Notes: generated by a model not told the origin, from the sequence alone. A DNA stretch of 64,000 nucleotides from Actinomadura violacea (GCF_017573465.1 NZ_JAGEPF010000023.1:124001-188000), one strand, 5' to 3'; shown: positions 17,514 to 25,992, counted from the stretch's first letter. Numbers and translations are program-made.

Positions 17514-18620
17514 TCACGCGACGCCCCTGCCGCCGGTGCCGAGGGCCTCGGCGCGCAGCCGCGCCGCGGCGCGCAGCTGCTCCGCCGTCTCCGCGAGGTC
17601 GTCGGACGGGCTGAGCGACCCGTCCGCGAGGCCCAGCGCCGTGCCGATCGCGTCCACCCCGCCCAGGTCGTCGCGGACGGACCGGCCGAGCGCCCCCGTC
17701 GCCCCGCACCCGCGCGCCTCGTCCCGGCAGAAGTACGCCATCTCGCAGCCCGCCATGCACTCGGGCGCGTACCGCGCCTCGACCGTGCGGACGGAGTCGG
17801 CGAGGTGCTCGCCGGGCTCGAACGTCAGGTCCTCGGGCAGTGCGTCCAGGATCGTGTCGACGCGGGTCAGCCGCGCGAGCTGCCGCTCCAGCACGGCCAG
17901 CTGCGGGCGGACGTCCAGCGGCGTCGCGGTCGGCCGGTTGGAGAAGTTCTCCGGGCACACCAGGAACACCTCGTGCGACACCCGCTCCGGGTCGTGCCCG
18001 AGCTCGGCGACCAGCCGGCGCAGCGCCAGCACGTACACCGCCGACTGGCGGGCGGCCGCCGCGACCTGCTCCGGCTCGGCCTGCCCGTCCACCACCGCGA
18101 ACGACTTGATCTCGATGACGTGCAGCCGGCCCGCGATCTGGAACGCGATGACGTCCGGCTCCAGGTAGGCGAGCTGCCCGCCGATCTCCAGCCGCAGCAG
18201 CGGATGGTCGAACAGGGTGCCCTCGCCGGTGCCGAGCGCGCGGGCGAGCAGCCGCCGGGTCCGGGTGTGGCGCAGCTCCCGGCCCTCGTTGCCCGCGACG
18301 ACCTCCAGGTCGTCGTAGGCGACCTCGGACACCGCCAGGCCCATCCGGTCGCGCAGCAGCGTCAGCAGCTCCGCGCAGCCGTCCGCCTTCACTTGCGCCT
18401 CGAACACGTTGCCGCGGGTGATCGCGAACTGCGACTGGCCGAACGGGGCGGGGAACCCGAGCGCGCGCGCCACCGCGTCCTTGTCGACGCCCGCCGCGTC
18501 CATCAGCCCGCGGCGGGCGCAGCCGGGATTGGCGGTCAGGGCCGCGATCGTGCGGGCGTCGTGGTTGCGCGGCGGAGCGCTTCCGCGCAGCCGGTCCAGG
18601 TCCGGCGCGGTCTCGGTCAT
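17514..18620 (-). CDS. Cas4/AddB-like Fe-S PD-(D/E)XK nuclease
   Basis: The 368-residue protein carries a complete RecB/Cas4-type nuclease core. RGNVFE ends with motif-I Glu74, EPDVI supplies Asp156, IEIKS supplies Glu170 and Lys172, and the QxxxY motif is Q192-Y196. Cysteines are placed as in 4Fe-4S nucleases: Cys34 ahead of the core and C288, C292, C298 and C305 after it (CMAGCEMAYFC). Cas4 and AddB use such clusters to hold the fold together and cut single-stranded DNA ends. No cas genes are near. Its ATG overlaps the stop of the upstream gene by ATGA. Confidence 0.8.
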   Translation of the reverse strand: MTETAPDLDRLRGSAPPRNHDARTIAALTANPGCARRGLMDAAGVDKDAVARALGFPAPFGQSQFAITRGNVFEAQVKADGCAELLTLLRDRMGLAVSEVAYDDLEVVAGNEGRELRHTRTRRLLARALGTGEGTLFDHPLLRLEIGGQLAYLEPDVIAFQIAGRLHVIEIKSFAVVDGQAEPEQVAAAARQSAVYVLALRRLVAELGHDPERVSHEVFLVCPENFSNRPTATPLDVRPQLAVLERQLARLTRVDTILDALPEDLTFEPGEHLADSVRTVEARYAPECMAGCEMAYFCRDEARGCGATGALGRSVRDDLGGVDAIGTALGLADGSLSPSDDLAETAEQLRAAARLRAEALGTGGRGVA

Positions 18621-19447
18621 CGGTCCGTTTCTCCAGAGCTGGCACGTCGCCGTGCGGAATCCTGCAGGGCCCGCAGCCGGCTGCCGAACAGCCGTTCCGC
18701 GTCGTCGAGCTGGGCCCGGGCGCGCCCGGCGGCCGACGCGCGGCGCCGCCGGTCGGGTTCCCGGTGCACGTCCAGCTCGGCTCGGGCGGCCTCGGCGAGC
18801 CCGGCCGGATCGACTGTACCGACCGTACCGGTGACCGCACCGGGAATGTTGGAGGCGAACCGCCACAGCAGCCGCTGCGCGTCCGGCGAGGGCGCGGTGC
18901 GCCCGGCGTGCTCGGCGAGGCGGACCGCGGAGGCGAGGAAGTCGGTGCGCGGGCTGAGCGGCCCGACGATCCGCTGCTCCAGCGGCCAGGTGCTCACCGT
19001 GAGGAGGCCGCGCGCGGGCGCGAGCAGGTCGGCGGTCAGCGCGGCGCACAGGTAGTAGGGCCGAGCGTAGGGCGCCGTGCGGAACGAGCGCTCCTCGTCG
19101 CGGCGCAGGCTCGTCAGCCGCGTCCCGGGGATCTCGCCGGGGAAGAACGCCGCGTACACCGACCCGATGAGCTTGGGCGCGGCGGGCACCCCGAGCAGCG
19201 TCAGCGCCTGGTGGACCTGCTCGCGGACGGGCAGCAGCCCGCGGTCGGCGGGCGCCGGCTCGTCCGGTTCGCCGGCGTCGCCGAGGACGGCGGCGTCCCA
19301 CTCCTGCTCGGCGCGGCGCAGGTCGGCGCGGAGCGCGCGGGCCGCCGGCCGGTCGCCCGCGGCCATCGCGCGGCGCACGCCGGCGCGCAGCTCGGCGATG
19401 CGCGCCTCCAGCGCGTCGGGCGCCGGGACGCCGGGGGGCGGGGGCAT
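18617..19447 (-). CDS. Unknown first gene of nuclease-helicase operon
   Basis: The 276-residue protein has an Ala/Arg-rich N-terminal helix pair that could form a coiled coil (ALEARIAELRAG...RALRADLRRAEQEW). A more conserved-looking centre follows (VYAAFFPGEIPGTRLTSLRRDEERSF, PYARPYYLCAAL), and the Arg-rich, basic C terminus is suited to nucleic-acid contact. No family is recognised. The ATG at 19447 has no ribosome site but lies eight bases from a TACTGT -10, so a leaderless start is likely. It overlaps the nuclease gene by ATGA. Confidence 0.75.
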   Translation of the reverse strand: MPPPPGVPAPDALEARIAELRAGVRRAMAAGDRPAARALRADLRRAEQEWDAAVLGDAGEPDEPAPADRGLLPVREQVHQALTLLGVPAAPKLIGSVYAAFFPGEIPGTRLTSLRRDEERSFRTAPYARPYYLCAALTADLLAPARGLLTVSTWPLEQRIVGPLSPRTDFLASAVRLAEHAGRTAPSPDAQRLLWRFASNIPGAVTGTVGTVDPAGLAEAARAELDVHREPDRRRRASAAGRARAQLDDAERLFGSRLRALQDSARRRASSGETDR

Positions 19448-19493
19448 GCGGCAGACAGTACAGCAGCTTCCAGACAGTTCCAGCGTTTTCCAG
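19448..19493 (-). promoter_or_regulatory. Promoter of the nuclease-helicase operon with phased repeats
   Basis: On the minus strand TACTGT (19460-19455) is a good -10, with CTGGAA (19483-19478) 17 bases upstream as a -35. CTGGAA occurs three times at exactly 10-bp steps (19468-19473, 19478-19483, 19488-19493), placing it on one face of the helix across the -35 region. The predicted transcript starts almost on the ATG. Confidence 0.5.
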
Positions 19494-19515
19494 TTTTCGC
19501 GGCGGGAGGCGCAGG

Positions 19516-20130
19516 TCAGCGCGGCCGGTGCCACACGACCGAGTACCGCCAGAGCAGATGCCGGCGGAACACCGCACCGGACAGCAGCCGCGCCGCCTCG
19601 TCGCGCACCTCGCCCCAGGTCATGTCGGGATCGGCGAGCGGCGCGCCCGGTTCACCCGCGCTCGCGCGCTTCAGGACCCGGCTGTGGAGCAGGTGCCCGG
19701 GCAGGCCCGCCGCCCCGTAGAGGAAGTCCTTCGTCCCCGCGTTGTTCGCCAGGCCGATCACGACGAGCGCGCCGCCCGGCCTGACCGCGTCGCGCATCGC
19801 CGCCATCCCCTCGGCGAACTCCATGTGGTGGATCGCGGCGACGCAGCACACGAAGTCGTAGTACCGCTCCGGCAGGTCGTACTCCAGCAGCCCGGCCTCG
19901 ACGAAGTCGACGTTCCCGACGCCCTCGCTCAGCGTCTTCGCCCTGACGACCATCTCCGCCGACCGGTCGAGCCCCGTCACGTGCTGGGCGCGCGGTGCCA
20001 GGCGCCGCGCGAGCAGGCCGTCCCCGCAGCCGACGTCGAGCGCCTCGCCGCAGCCGCGCGGCACGTTGCGCAGCACGACGCCGTGGTAGTGGGTGTTGTG
20101 GTTCCAGTACTCCGCGGGCGTCTCGGTCAT
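19516..20130 (-). CDS. Class I SAM-dependent methyltransferase
   Basis: The 204-residue protein has motif I LDVGCGDGLLARRLA, the acidic GLDRSAEM after beta-2, and CCVAAIHHM at the motif IV position. PGGALVVIGLA follows, and then a C-terminal segment typical of small-molecule methyltransferases. The ATG at 20130 follows GAAGGTG. The acceptor substrate is not predictable. The VOC gene upstream is 11 bases away and probably co-transcribed. Confidence 0.85.
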   Translation of the reverse strand: MTETPAEYWNHNTHYHGVVLRNVPRGCGEALDVGCGDGLLARRLAPRAQHVTGLDRSAEMVVRAKTLSEGVGNVDFVEAGLLEYDLPERYYDFVCCVAAIHHMEFAEGMAAMRDAVRPGGALVVIGLANNAGTKDFLYGAAGLPGHLLHSRVLKRASAGEPGAPLADPDMTWGEVRDEAARLLSGAVFRRHLLWRYSVVWHRPR

Positions 20131-20141
20131 CGCACCTTCGC

Positions 20142-20531
20142 TCAGGATCGCGGGTCGCGTCGCAGCGGATGCCCTTCCGGGACCTCCACGACGACGATCT
20201 TCGCACCGTCCGGGTCCTCGAGCCACATCTCCACCAGGCCCCACGGCTCCTCGCGCGGCTCGCGGACCACCCGCGCGCCGGCGGCCGCGAGCCGCTCGTG
20301 CTCGGCCCGGACGTCGCGGACCTGCAGCCAGATCATCGGGGACGGGCCGGCGCCGCCCGGTCCCTGCCCCGACACCTCCAGGAACCCGGACCCGAGGAAG
20401 AACACGACGCCGGGGGAGTCCGGCGGCCCGAACTCGCGGTACACCGCGAGCCCCAGCACGTCGCGGTAGAACCGCCGGCTGCGGTCGAGGTCGGCCGGGC
20501 GCAGCAGGACGCGGCTGCTCAGTACCTCCAT
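20142..20531 (-). CDS. VOC/glyoxalase-family protein
   Basis: The 129-residue protein has the paired beta-alpha-beta-beta-beta layout of the vicinal-oxygen-chelate fold: RVLLRPADLDRSRRFYRDVLG at the N terminus, IWLQVRDVRAEHERLAAAGA at mid-length and EDPDGAKIVVVEVPEG near the end. Potential metal ligands include the Glu in MWLEDPDG. The ATG at 20531 is chosen because GAGG lies eight bases upstream; a GTG at 20537 would be too close to it. The reaction is unknown. Confidence 0.85.
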   Translation of the reverse strand: MEVLSSRVLLRPADLDRSRRFYRDVLGLAVYREFGPPDSPGVVFFLGSGFLEVSGQGPGGAGPSPMIWLQVRDVRAEHERLAAAGARVVREPREEPWGLVEMWLEDPDGAKIVVVEVPEGHPLRRDPRS

Positions 20532-20595
20532 GCGCACATCCTCGCCCCGCGCCGGCCTCCGCGGCGCACCGCCACGCCCACGGGCCCCGGACGGA

Positions 20596-21462
20596 TCAGC
20601 CGCCGAAGCTCGCCCGGTACGTCGCCGCCATGTCCTCGTCGCCGTGGCCCTGGTCGATCACGCGGCGGAACCGGTCGCCCGCGGCGTCGTTGACGTCCAC
20701 GCGGACGCCCGCCGACTCCGCCGCGTCGTGGATCAGCCGGGTGTTCTTCTCCGCGTTGCGGACGGCGAAGCTCGTCGTGTAGTCGTCGGCGAGCATCGCC
20801 TTCATCTTGATCTGCAGGTAGGCGTTGTCGAGCGGGCCGCCGGTGAGGACCTCGCCGAGCAGCGCCGGGTCGAGCCCGAGCCCCTTGGTCAGCGCGACGG
20901 ACTCGGCGATCACGGAGGTCAGGGAGATGGCGTAGCTCACCGCGGCGAGCTTCAGCCGGGTCCCCGCACCGCTCGCGCCGTCCTCGTCCAGCCAGAGCGT
21001 GCGGCTGCCGATCGCGTCGAACACCGGGTCCAGGACCGTCCGGGCGTCCTGCGGCCCGGCCGCCAGGACCAGCAGCTTGCCCTGCTCGGCGGGCTGCTTG
21101 GTGCCCTGGACGGGGGAGTCGACGAACGCCGTGCCGTGCTCGGCGGCGAACGCGGCGAGCCGCGGCACGTCGTCGACGCCGACCGTGCCCATCTGCGCCC
21201 AGACCTGCCCCGCCCGCAGCCCGTCCGCCGCGTCGGCCATCACGGCCAGCGCCGTGTCGCCGTCGTTCAGCATGGTCATGACGGCGTCGGCGCCCTCGAC
21301 GGCCTCGGCGGGGGTGTCCACGACGTCGGCGCCGTCGGCGGCCAGCGGCTCGGCGCGCTCCCGCGTGCGGTTCCAGGCGGTGACCTCGTGGCCGTTCTTC
21401 AGCAGGTTCCGGGCCATCGCGGCACCCATGATCCCGGTGCCGAGCATTGCGATCCGCGTCAT
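20596..21462 (-). CDS. NAD(P)-dependent beta-hydroxyacid dehydrogenase
   Basis: The 288-residue protein belongs to the 3-hydroxyisobutyrate/6-phosphogluconate dehydrogenase-like family. It has Rossmann motif GTGIMGAAMARNL, WNRTRERAEPL after beta-2, the substrate loop VDSPVQGTKQPAEQG in place of the usual DAPVSGG, and KLAAVSY with the catalytic Lys. The altered substrate loop suggests a substrate other than hydroxyisobutyrate. AAGGAG precedes ATG 21462. It may be an imine-reductase- or glyoxylate-reductase-type member. Confidence 0.85.
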   Translation of the reverse strand: MTRIAMLGTGIMGAAMARNLLKNGHEVTAWNRTRERAEPLAADGADVVDTPAEAVEGADAVMTMLNDGDTALAVMADAADGLRAGQVWAQMGTVGVDDVPRLAAFAAEHGTAFVDSPVQGTKQPAEQGKLLVLAAGPQDARTVLDPVFDAIGSRTLWLDEDGASGAGTRLKLAAVSYAISLTSVIAESVALTKGLGLDPALLGEVLTGGPLDNAYLQIKMKAMLADDYTTSFAVRNAEKNTRLIHDAAESAGVRVDVNDAAGDRFRRVIDQGHGDEDMAATYRASFGG

Positions 21463-21495
21463 CTCCGGCTCCTTTTGAACTGATCGATACATAAC

Positions 21496-21508
21496 GCTCG
21501 GAACGAGC
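21496..21508. promoter_or_regulatory. Inverted repeat upstream of the dehydrogenase
   Basis: GCTCG-GAA-CGAGC lies 34 bases upstream of the dehydrogenase ATG, next to an AT-rich TTATGTATCG. It could be an operator; no regulator gene adjoins. Confidence 0.3.
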
Positions 21509-21631
21509 TTGGCACACCCTCGCGCGCCGCGCATCCCGGAAGGCCCTTACCCGCGTTCACCCGCCCGTCGCGGATTCACCGCGCGCTCGCTCCACTCATC
21601 GCGGCGGGTGAGCCGTGTGTGAGGAGGTCGT

Positions 21632-22765
21632 TCAGCCGTAGGCGGGGTTGTCGCCCGGAGCCTCGGTGAAGGCGTCGGTGTACGGGGCGGCGAACGCGTC
21701 GAGCGTGCGTTCGAGCTGCTCGGACCACCAGGCCACGAGCCCGGCGGCGCCCCGCTCGCCCGCACCGTCCTCGCCCAGGTAGCGGTACCGCAGCGGCGCG
21801 ACGTCGCAGAGCCGCTCCCACCACTCGCGGTGCACCGCCGACTGGATCTGCCCCGCGTCCAGCGGGAACGCCGCGCGGTGCCCCCGCACGAACGCCTGGA
21901 CCCGGTCGATGTCGAGCCCGCGCTCGTCCTCGCAGGCGAACAGCCGCGCCGCCGCGCGCACGACCTCGCCCGCGACGGGGCCCGTGGTGAGCGCGTCCCA
22001 GCCGAGCACCGCCGTGACGTTGCCGGCGCCCGCGTACCGCAGATGCCCCGCGTGGAAGGCGCCGTGCAGATGCCCGACCGTGCTGACCTCGATCTCCGGC
22101 GGCTGGTGCCCGGCGAACTCGGCGAGCAGCGCGCGCCGCTCCCGCAGCCTGCGCCCGGTCAGCGCGTCGAAGTCGGTACCGCCGCCGTCCGCGGGGACGG
22201 CCTCCAGCATCGCCTCGACGGCCGCCGCGGCGTCCGCGGCCCGCGGCGTCGGCACGAGCAGGCTCTGCTGCACCGGCGCGGTGACCCGCTCCAGTTCGGC
22301 GTGCAGCCGGCCGAGCAGCTCGCCGAGCTCCGCGCACTGCCGGAACGTCAGCTCGAGCCCGCCGCGCCGCCGGCCGGCGACCCACGGGTACAGCGCGTAG
22401 GCGTGCCCGGACGCGGTGACGAGCGTGCGTCCGGACTTCGCCGGCAGCGGCGCGAGCACGGGAAGCCCCGCGGCGTCGAGCGCACCCGTCAGCTCATGCT
22501 GGAACCGGACCCGCGTGCGCTCGGGCGGGGCGTACTCCTTCAGGAAGAACGGGCCCTCGGACGTCCCGACCCGCCAGCACCGCCGGCCGGACGCACCGTC
22601 CAGCGCCTCGGGCGCCCCGACCGCGTCGAGCCCCCAGCGCTTCAGCAGCCGGGGCGGCGGACCCTCGTCCGCGCCGTTCGCGGCGGTGAAGCGGTCACCG
22701 GCACCGAGCGCGGCGGCGCCGCGTTGCCCAGTGCTCGGTTCGTCAGCGCTGCGGGACGTCGGCAC
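21632..22765 (-). CDS. Aminoglycoside-phosphotransferase-fold protein, catalytically degenerate
   Basis: The 377-residue protein has the APH/CotS kinase layout: an N-lobe with FFLKEYAP (Lys76), the hinge ALYPWVAGRRR and a helical C-lobe. The catalytic loop that should read HGDxHxxN is HGAFHAGH (234-241), so the base Asp is Ala236 and the metal Asn is His241. The second metal Asp (normally IDW) is Gly255 in LGW. It is thus probably a pseudokinase or a binding protein. GTG 22765 is chosen for its GAGGTG site; GTG 22816 is an alternative. Confidence 0.7.
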   Translation of the reverse strand: MPTSRSADEPSTGQRGAAALGAGDRFTAANGADEGPPPRLLKRWGLDAVGAPEALDGASGRRCWRVGTSEGPFFLKEYAPPERTRVRFQHELTGALDAAGLPVLAPLPAKSGRTLVTASGHAYALYPWVAGRRRGGLELTFRQCAELGELLGRLHAELERVTAPVQQSLLVPTPRAADAAAAVEAMLEAVPADGGGTDFDALTGRRLRERRALLAEFAGHQPPEIEVSTVGHLHGAFHAGHLRYAGAGNVTAVLGWDALTTGPVAGEVVRAAARLFACEDERGLDIDRVQAFVRGHRAAFPLDAGQIQSAVHREWWERLCDVAPLRYRYLGEDGAGERGAAGLVAWWSEQLERTLDAFAAPYTDAFTEAPGDNPAYG

Positions 22766-22914
22766 CTTCGCACCTCGGCGGCCTCGGACGGACGGTGGTC
22801 GAACGGATGTTCCCACCCGACGCTACACGTCCCGGCGCTCCCGCGAAAGGGAACCGGCCGGGCCGGGCGGTTCGCGCCCGCGCCCGGCGGACCCCGGTGC
22901 TCAGACCCCGGCGG

Positions 22915-23316
22915 TCAGACCCGCTCGAGGACGACCACGGGGATCTCGCGGTCCGTCTTCTGCTGGTACTCGTCGTAGGCGGGCCAGGTCGCCGCCATCT
23001 TCTTCCAGAACGCGGGCTTCTCCGCCGCCGTCGCGGTGCGCGCCCGCGCGGTGAACCTGTCGCCCTTCACCTGCACCTTCACCTCCGGATCCGCCTCCAG
23101 GTTCAGGTACCACTCCGGCGGCTCGTCCGCGCCGCCCTTGGACGCGACGATGAGATACGCGTCGCCCTCCGGCTGGTAGATGAGCGGCGTCGTGTACTCC
23201 TTGCCGCTGCGCCGCCCCGTCGTCGTGAGCAGCAGCGTGATGGTCCCCTGCCAGTCGTGCCCCTCAGCGCCGTCCGTCTCCCGGTAACGCTCGACGTGCT
23301 CCTTGCCGTACAGCAT
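22915..23316 (-). CDS. F420/deazaflavin-dependent nitroreductase-family protein (Ddn-like)
   Basis: The 133-residue split-barrel protein has LLLTTTGRRSGKEYTTPL, the F420-binding strip of the Ddn family, then LIVASKGGADEPPEWYLNL and VQVKGDRFTARARTA. Family members reduce quinones, nitro compounds or other substrates with F420H2. AGGAGGA precedes ATG 23316. It is divergent from the PaaI-type gene. Confidence 0.9.
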   Translation of the reverse strand: MLYGKEHVERYRETDGAEGHDWQGTITLLLTTTGRRSGKEYTTPLIYQPEGDAYLIVASKGGADEPPEWYLNLEADPEVKVQVKGDRFTARARTATAAEKPAFWKKMAATWPAYDEYQQKTDREIPVVVLERV

Positions 23317-23434
23317 CGAGTCCTCCTCAATCCGGCTCCGGCCGTACCACGGCCACCTGTGTGAACCCCCGAACCCAGAATGACCTTCCCCGACGCCGGG
23401 GCCCAATCCCCGTGGGCTCATTACGCTGGGGACG

Positions 23435-23884
23435 GTGAGCGATCCGGGCGAGCTGGCGCGGCGATGCGCCGAGACGATGTACGCGGACGACAAGGTCGCG
23501 CAGGACCTCGGAATGGAGATCACCGGCGTCGCGCCGGGACGGGCGGTGCTGCGCATGACGCTCACCCCGGCGATGGTGAACGGCCACGGCATCGCGCACG
23601 GCGGCTACCTGTTCCTGCTGGCCGACTCGGCGTTCGCCTACGCGTGCAACACCCACGGCGCCGTGACGGTCGCCGCGTCCGCCGACGTCGTGTTCGTCGC
23701 ACCGGCCCGCGCCGGCGACGTCCTGGAGGCGACGGCCGTCGAACGCACCCGGTACGGGCGCAGCGGCGTCTACGACGTGACGGTCCGGCGCGTCCCGGAC
23801 GGGGACGTCATCGCGGAGTTCCGGGGCGGAAGCCGCAGCCGGAGGGAGAGCGTCCTCGGCGAGGCGGCTCCGCCGCCCGCCTAG
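23435..23884 (+). CDS. PaaI-type hotdog thioesterase
   Basis: The 149-residue protein has the PaaI motif NGHGIAHGGYLFLLADSAFAYACN, which includes the catalytic Asn/His/Gly/Asp region, and ADVVFVAPARAGD. PaaI hydrolyses stalled hydroxyphenylacetyl-CoA intermediates in phenylacetate breakdown. No paa genes are in the window, so the name marks family rather than proven role. The start is GTG 23435. It ends seven bases before the convergent XRE gene. Confidence 0.85.
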   Translation: MSDPGELARRCAETMYADDKVAQDLGMEITGVAPGRAVLRMTLTPAMVNGHGIAHGGYLFLLADSAFAYACNTHGAVTVAASADVVFVAPARAGDVLEATAVERTRYGRSGVYDVTVRRVPDGDVIAEFRGGSRSRRESVLGEAAPPPA

Positions 23885-23891
23885 CCGACGG

Positions 23892-24815
23892 TCAGAGCTC
23901 CTTGAGGATGCCGGTGAGCAGCCGGGCCGTGTCATCGGGGCGCGCTGCGGTGATGCACAGGTTGTTCATCGCGCGCATGTAGGTGTCGACGTCGGTCGGC
24001 TTGTCCAGGTAGAGCGCGCTGGTGAGCTGCTCCAGGTAGACCACGTCGGACAGGCCCGGCTCGGCGAACCGCAGGATGGTGAACGGGCCGCCGGCGGCCG
24101 CGTGCCCGCCCGCCCCGAACGGCACGATCTGCAGCGTGACGTTCGGCAGTTCCGACATCGCGATGAGGTGCTCGAGCTGGCGCCGCATGACGTCGCGGCC
24201 GCCGAGCGGGCGGCGCACGACCGCCTCGTCCAGGACGGCCCACAGCGTCGGCGCGCCGGGCGAGGTGAACCGCCGCTGCCGCGTCGTGCGCAGCTGGACG
24301 CGCCGCTCGACCTCCTCGTCGGAGGCGTCGGAGTACCCGAGCCGCACCACGGCGTGCGCGTAGTCCTCGGTCTGCAGCAGGCCGGGGACGAACTGCAGCT
24401 CGTAGGTCCGCAGCAGCGACGCGGCCTCTTCCAGCCCCAGGTAGACCTCGAACCAGCTCGGCAGGACGTCGCCGTAGCGGTGCCACCAGCCGGGGGTGTT
24501 GGCCTCCTTGGCCAGCTCCAGCAGCGGCGCGCGCTCCTCCACGTCGTTCACGCCGTAGAGCGTGAGCAGGTCGGAGACGTCGCGCTCCTTGAACCCGACG
24601 CGGCCCAGCTCCATCCGGCTGATCTTGGAGTGCGAACCGCGGATCTCGTAGCCCGCCTGCTCGGTCGAGATGCCGCGCGACTCCCGCAGCCGGCGCAGCT
24701 GCGCGCCGAGCAGGATGCGGAGCACCGTGGGGCCGCCGCGCCGCGGGTAGTCGATCAGTCTGCCGGGCTGATCGCCCTCGGCCGGAGGCGTGGGGGCGGC
24801 TGAATCCTGGGGCAA
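23892..24815 (-). CDS. XRE-family regulator with DUF5753-type C-terminal domain
   Basis: The protein has about 307 residues. The helix-turn-helix is LRRLRESRGISTEQAGYEIRG then SKISRMELGR. The C-terminal part has GLEEAASLLRTYELQFVPGLLQT, RRQLEHLIAMSELPNVTLQIVPFGAG and YLEQLTSALYLD, which define the actinobacterial DUF5753 regulators. The start is uncertain: TTG 24815 has GGTGA at the right distance, while the ATG at 24923 would add an AT-richer, atypical N terminus. These regulators often sit beside a DUF397 gene, but none is present here. Confidence 0.85.
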   Translation of the reverse strand: MPQDSAAPTPPAEGDQPGRLIDYPRRGGPTVLRILLGAQLRRLRESRGISTEQAGYEIRGSHSKISRMELGRVGFKERDVSDLLTLYGVNDVEERAPLLELAKEANTPGWWHRYGDVLPSWFEVYLGLEEAASLLRTYELQFVPGLLQTEDYAHAVVRLGYSDASDEEVERRVQLRTTRQRRFTSPGAPTLWAVLDEAVVRRPLGGRDVMRRQLEHLIAMSELPNVTLQIVPFGAGGHAAAGGPFTILRFAEPGLSDVVYLEQLTSALYLDKPTDVDTYMRAMNNLCITAARPDDTARLLTGILKEL

Positions 24816-25461
24816 GGGGTCACCAGCCAGTCGACGGGTCTGTTCTGGGGCGGAACGGCACCGCCCTATGTTAGAGGATCGAAGCACGTTTTTGGGAAGT
24901 ATGAAAAAGCGCGTCTTCGGCAAAACGGCCCATCCGTGTTAGAACGGCCGGACCGGGCGGTCCGTCCGCCGATCGGCGCGGGTGAGGATACTCCCGCCAC
25001 GCCCCCGGATCGAACGCGGGACGGCGCCGGGGCGGCGGATCGACGCTTTGGACCGTGACCACGGGCCGTGACCAGTGCCGTCGGTGGCGGCCCGGCTGCG
25101 GAACGTGGCCGTCGGGTGAGGATCCCGTTGACCGGGAGGTCATTTCCATGGCGCCGAAGTCACTGCGAACACATGAATTGCCTGGCGTTTCGCGGCCTTC
25201 CGGTCGCCAATCGGCACCGGCTTTCCGTACCCCGTCGTATGACGCGTAAATGACGGCGGTCACGCCGTTCGATGAATATCCGAGCCCCTCCAGACGACCC
25301 CGCCCCTCAGCCCCACACCCCGAGCCCTGCCCTCCCGCCGTCCGCGTGCCGGGGGCCTTCCGCGGGAACATGCGGTCGCGCACGCGGGTTACCGCGTGCG
25401 CGGGTGCGGGCCATCGGGCGGGGAAGGTCCCCTCTGTACCCGTCCCTATGAGGAGGACTCC
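24816..25461. other. Long intergenic region, no gene seen
   Basis: The 646 bases between the divergent XRE and F420-oxidoreductase genes contain AT-richer stretches (around 24880-24925 and 25140-25275) that could hold both promoters. Short open frames here lack ribosome sites and coding character. Confidence 0.5.
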
Positions 25462-25857
25462 ATGACCAAGCTGTCCGACGAGGCCAAGGAACTGCTGAAC
25501 CGTCCGCTTCCCGGATGGGCCACGACGGTCCGGCCGGACGGTTCGCTGCACAACACCGTCGTATGGGTCGGGTTGGACGGCGACGACATCCTCATCAACA
25601 CCGCCGCGGGCCGCGCGAAGGAGCGGCACCTGAGCAAGGACGCGCGCGTCTCGGTCAGCGTCCTCGACCCCGACGACGCGTTCCATTGGATCAGCGTCTC
25701 AGGCGAGGCGACCCTGGAGGAAGAGGGCGCCGTAGAGGTCATCAACGCTCTCGCCAAGAAGTACACCGGCAACGACACCTACCCCGTCCAGGAGGGTGAG
25801 GTGCGCCTCACCGTCCGCATAACGCCTGATCAGGTTCTCTACAGCGCGGGCGGGTGA
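25462..25857 (+). CDS. PPOX-class F420-dependent oxidoreductase
   Basis: The 131-residue split-barrel protein has WATTVRPDGSLHNTVVWVGLDGDDILINTAAGRAKERHL, in which the GRAKERHL strip contacts the F420 phosphate and tail. VSVSVLDPDDAFHWISVSGEA follows as in FDOR-B/PPOX proteins. The ATG at 25462 follows AGGAGGA. The substrate is unknown. It is the third F420-type protein within a few kilobases, though they are not in one operon. Confidence 0.9.
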   Translation: MTKLSDEAKELLNRPLPGWATTVRPDGSLHNTVVWVGLDGDDILINTAAGRAKERHLSKDARVSVSVLDPDDAFHWISVSGEATLEEEGAVEVINALAKKYTGNDTYPVQEGEVRLTVRITPDQVLYSAGG

Positions 25858-25917
25858 CCAAGCTCTCGTCCCCATCGGACGATCTCCCGGTCCCGGACGG
25901 CGTTCACTGGACGGGAG

Positions 25918-25951
25918 GGCGCCGCGCACCGCGGTGACGCGGCGGCGCCCG
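25918..25951 (+). terminator. Candidate terminator after the PPOX gene
   Basis: GGGCGCCGC (25918-25926) pairs with GCGGCGCCC (25943-25951) across a GC-rich loop. Confidence 0.4.
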
Positions 25952-25992
25952 GCACTTCCCGGTCCATCACCGAGATCCACTCTGGGGGAACC

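Noticed and set aside
14685..18620. AdnAB or RecBCD-type recombination complex
   Set aside because: The nuclease and helicase are separate small proteins with SF1B (Upf1-like) rather than UvrD-like helicase motifs, and two unrelated genes are interleaved.
25055..25253. Short frames in the XRE/F420 intergenic gap
   Set aside because: No ribosome sites, overlapping frames with equal lengths, and unusual composition; more likely promoter DNA.
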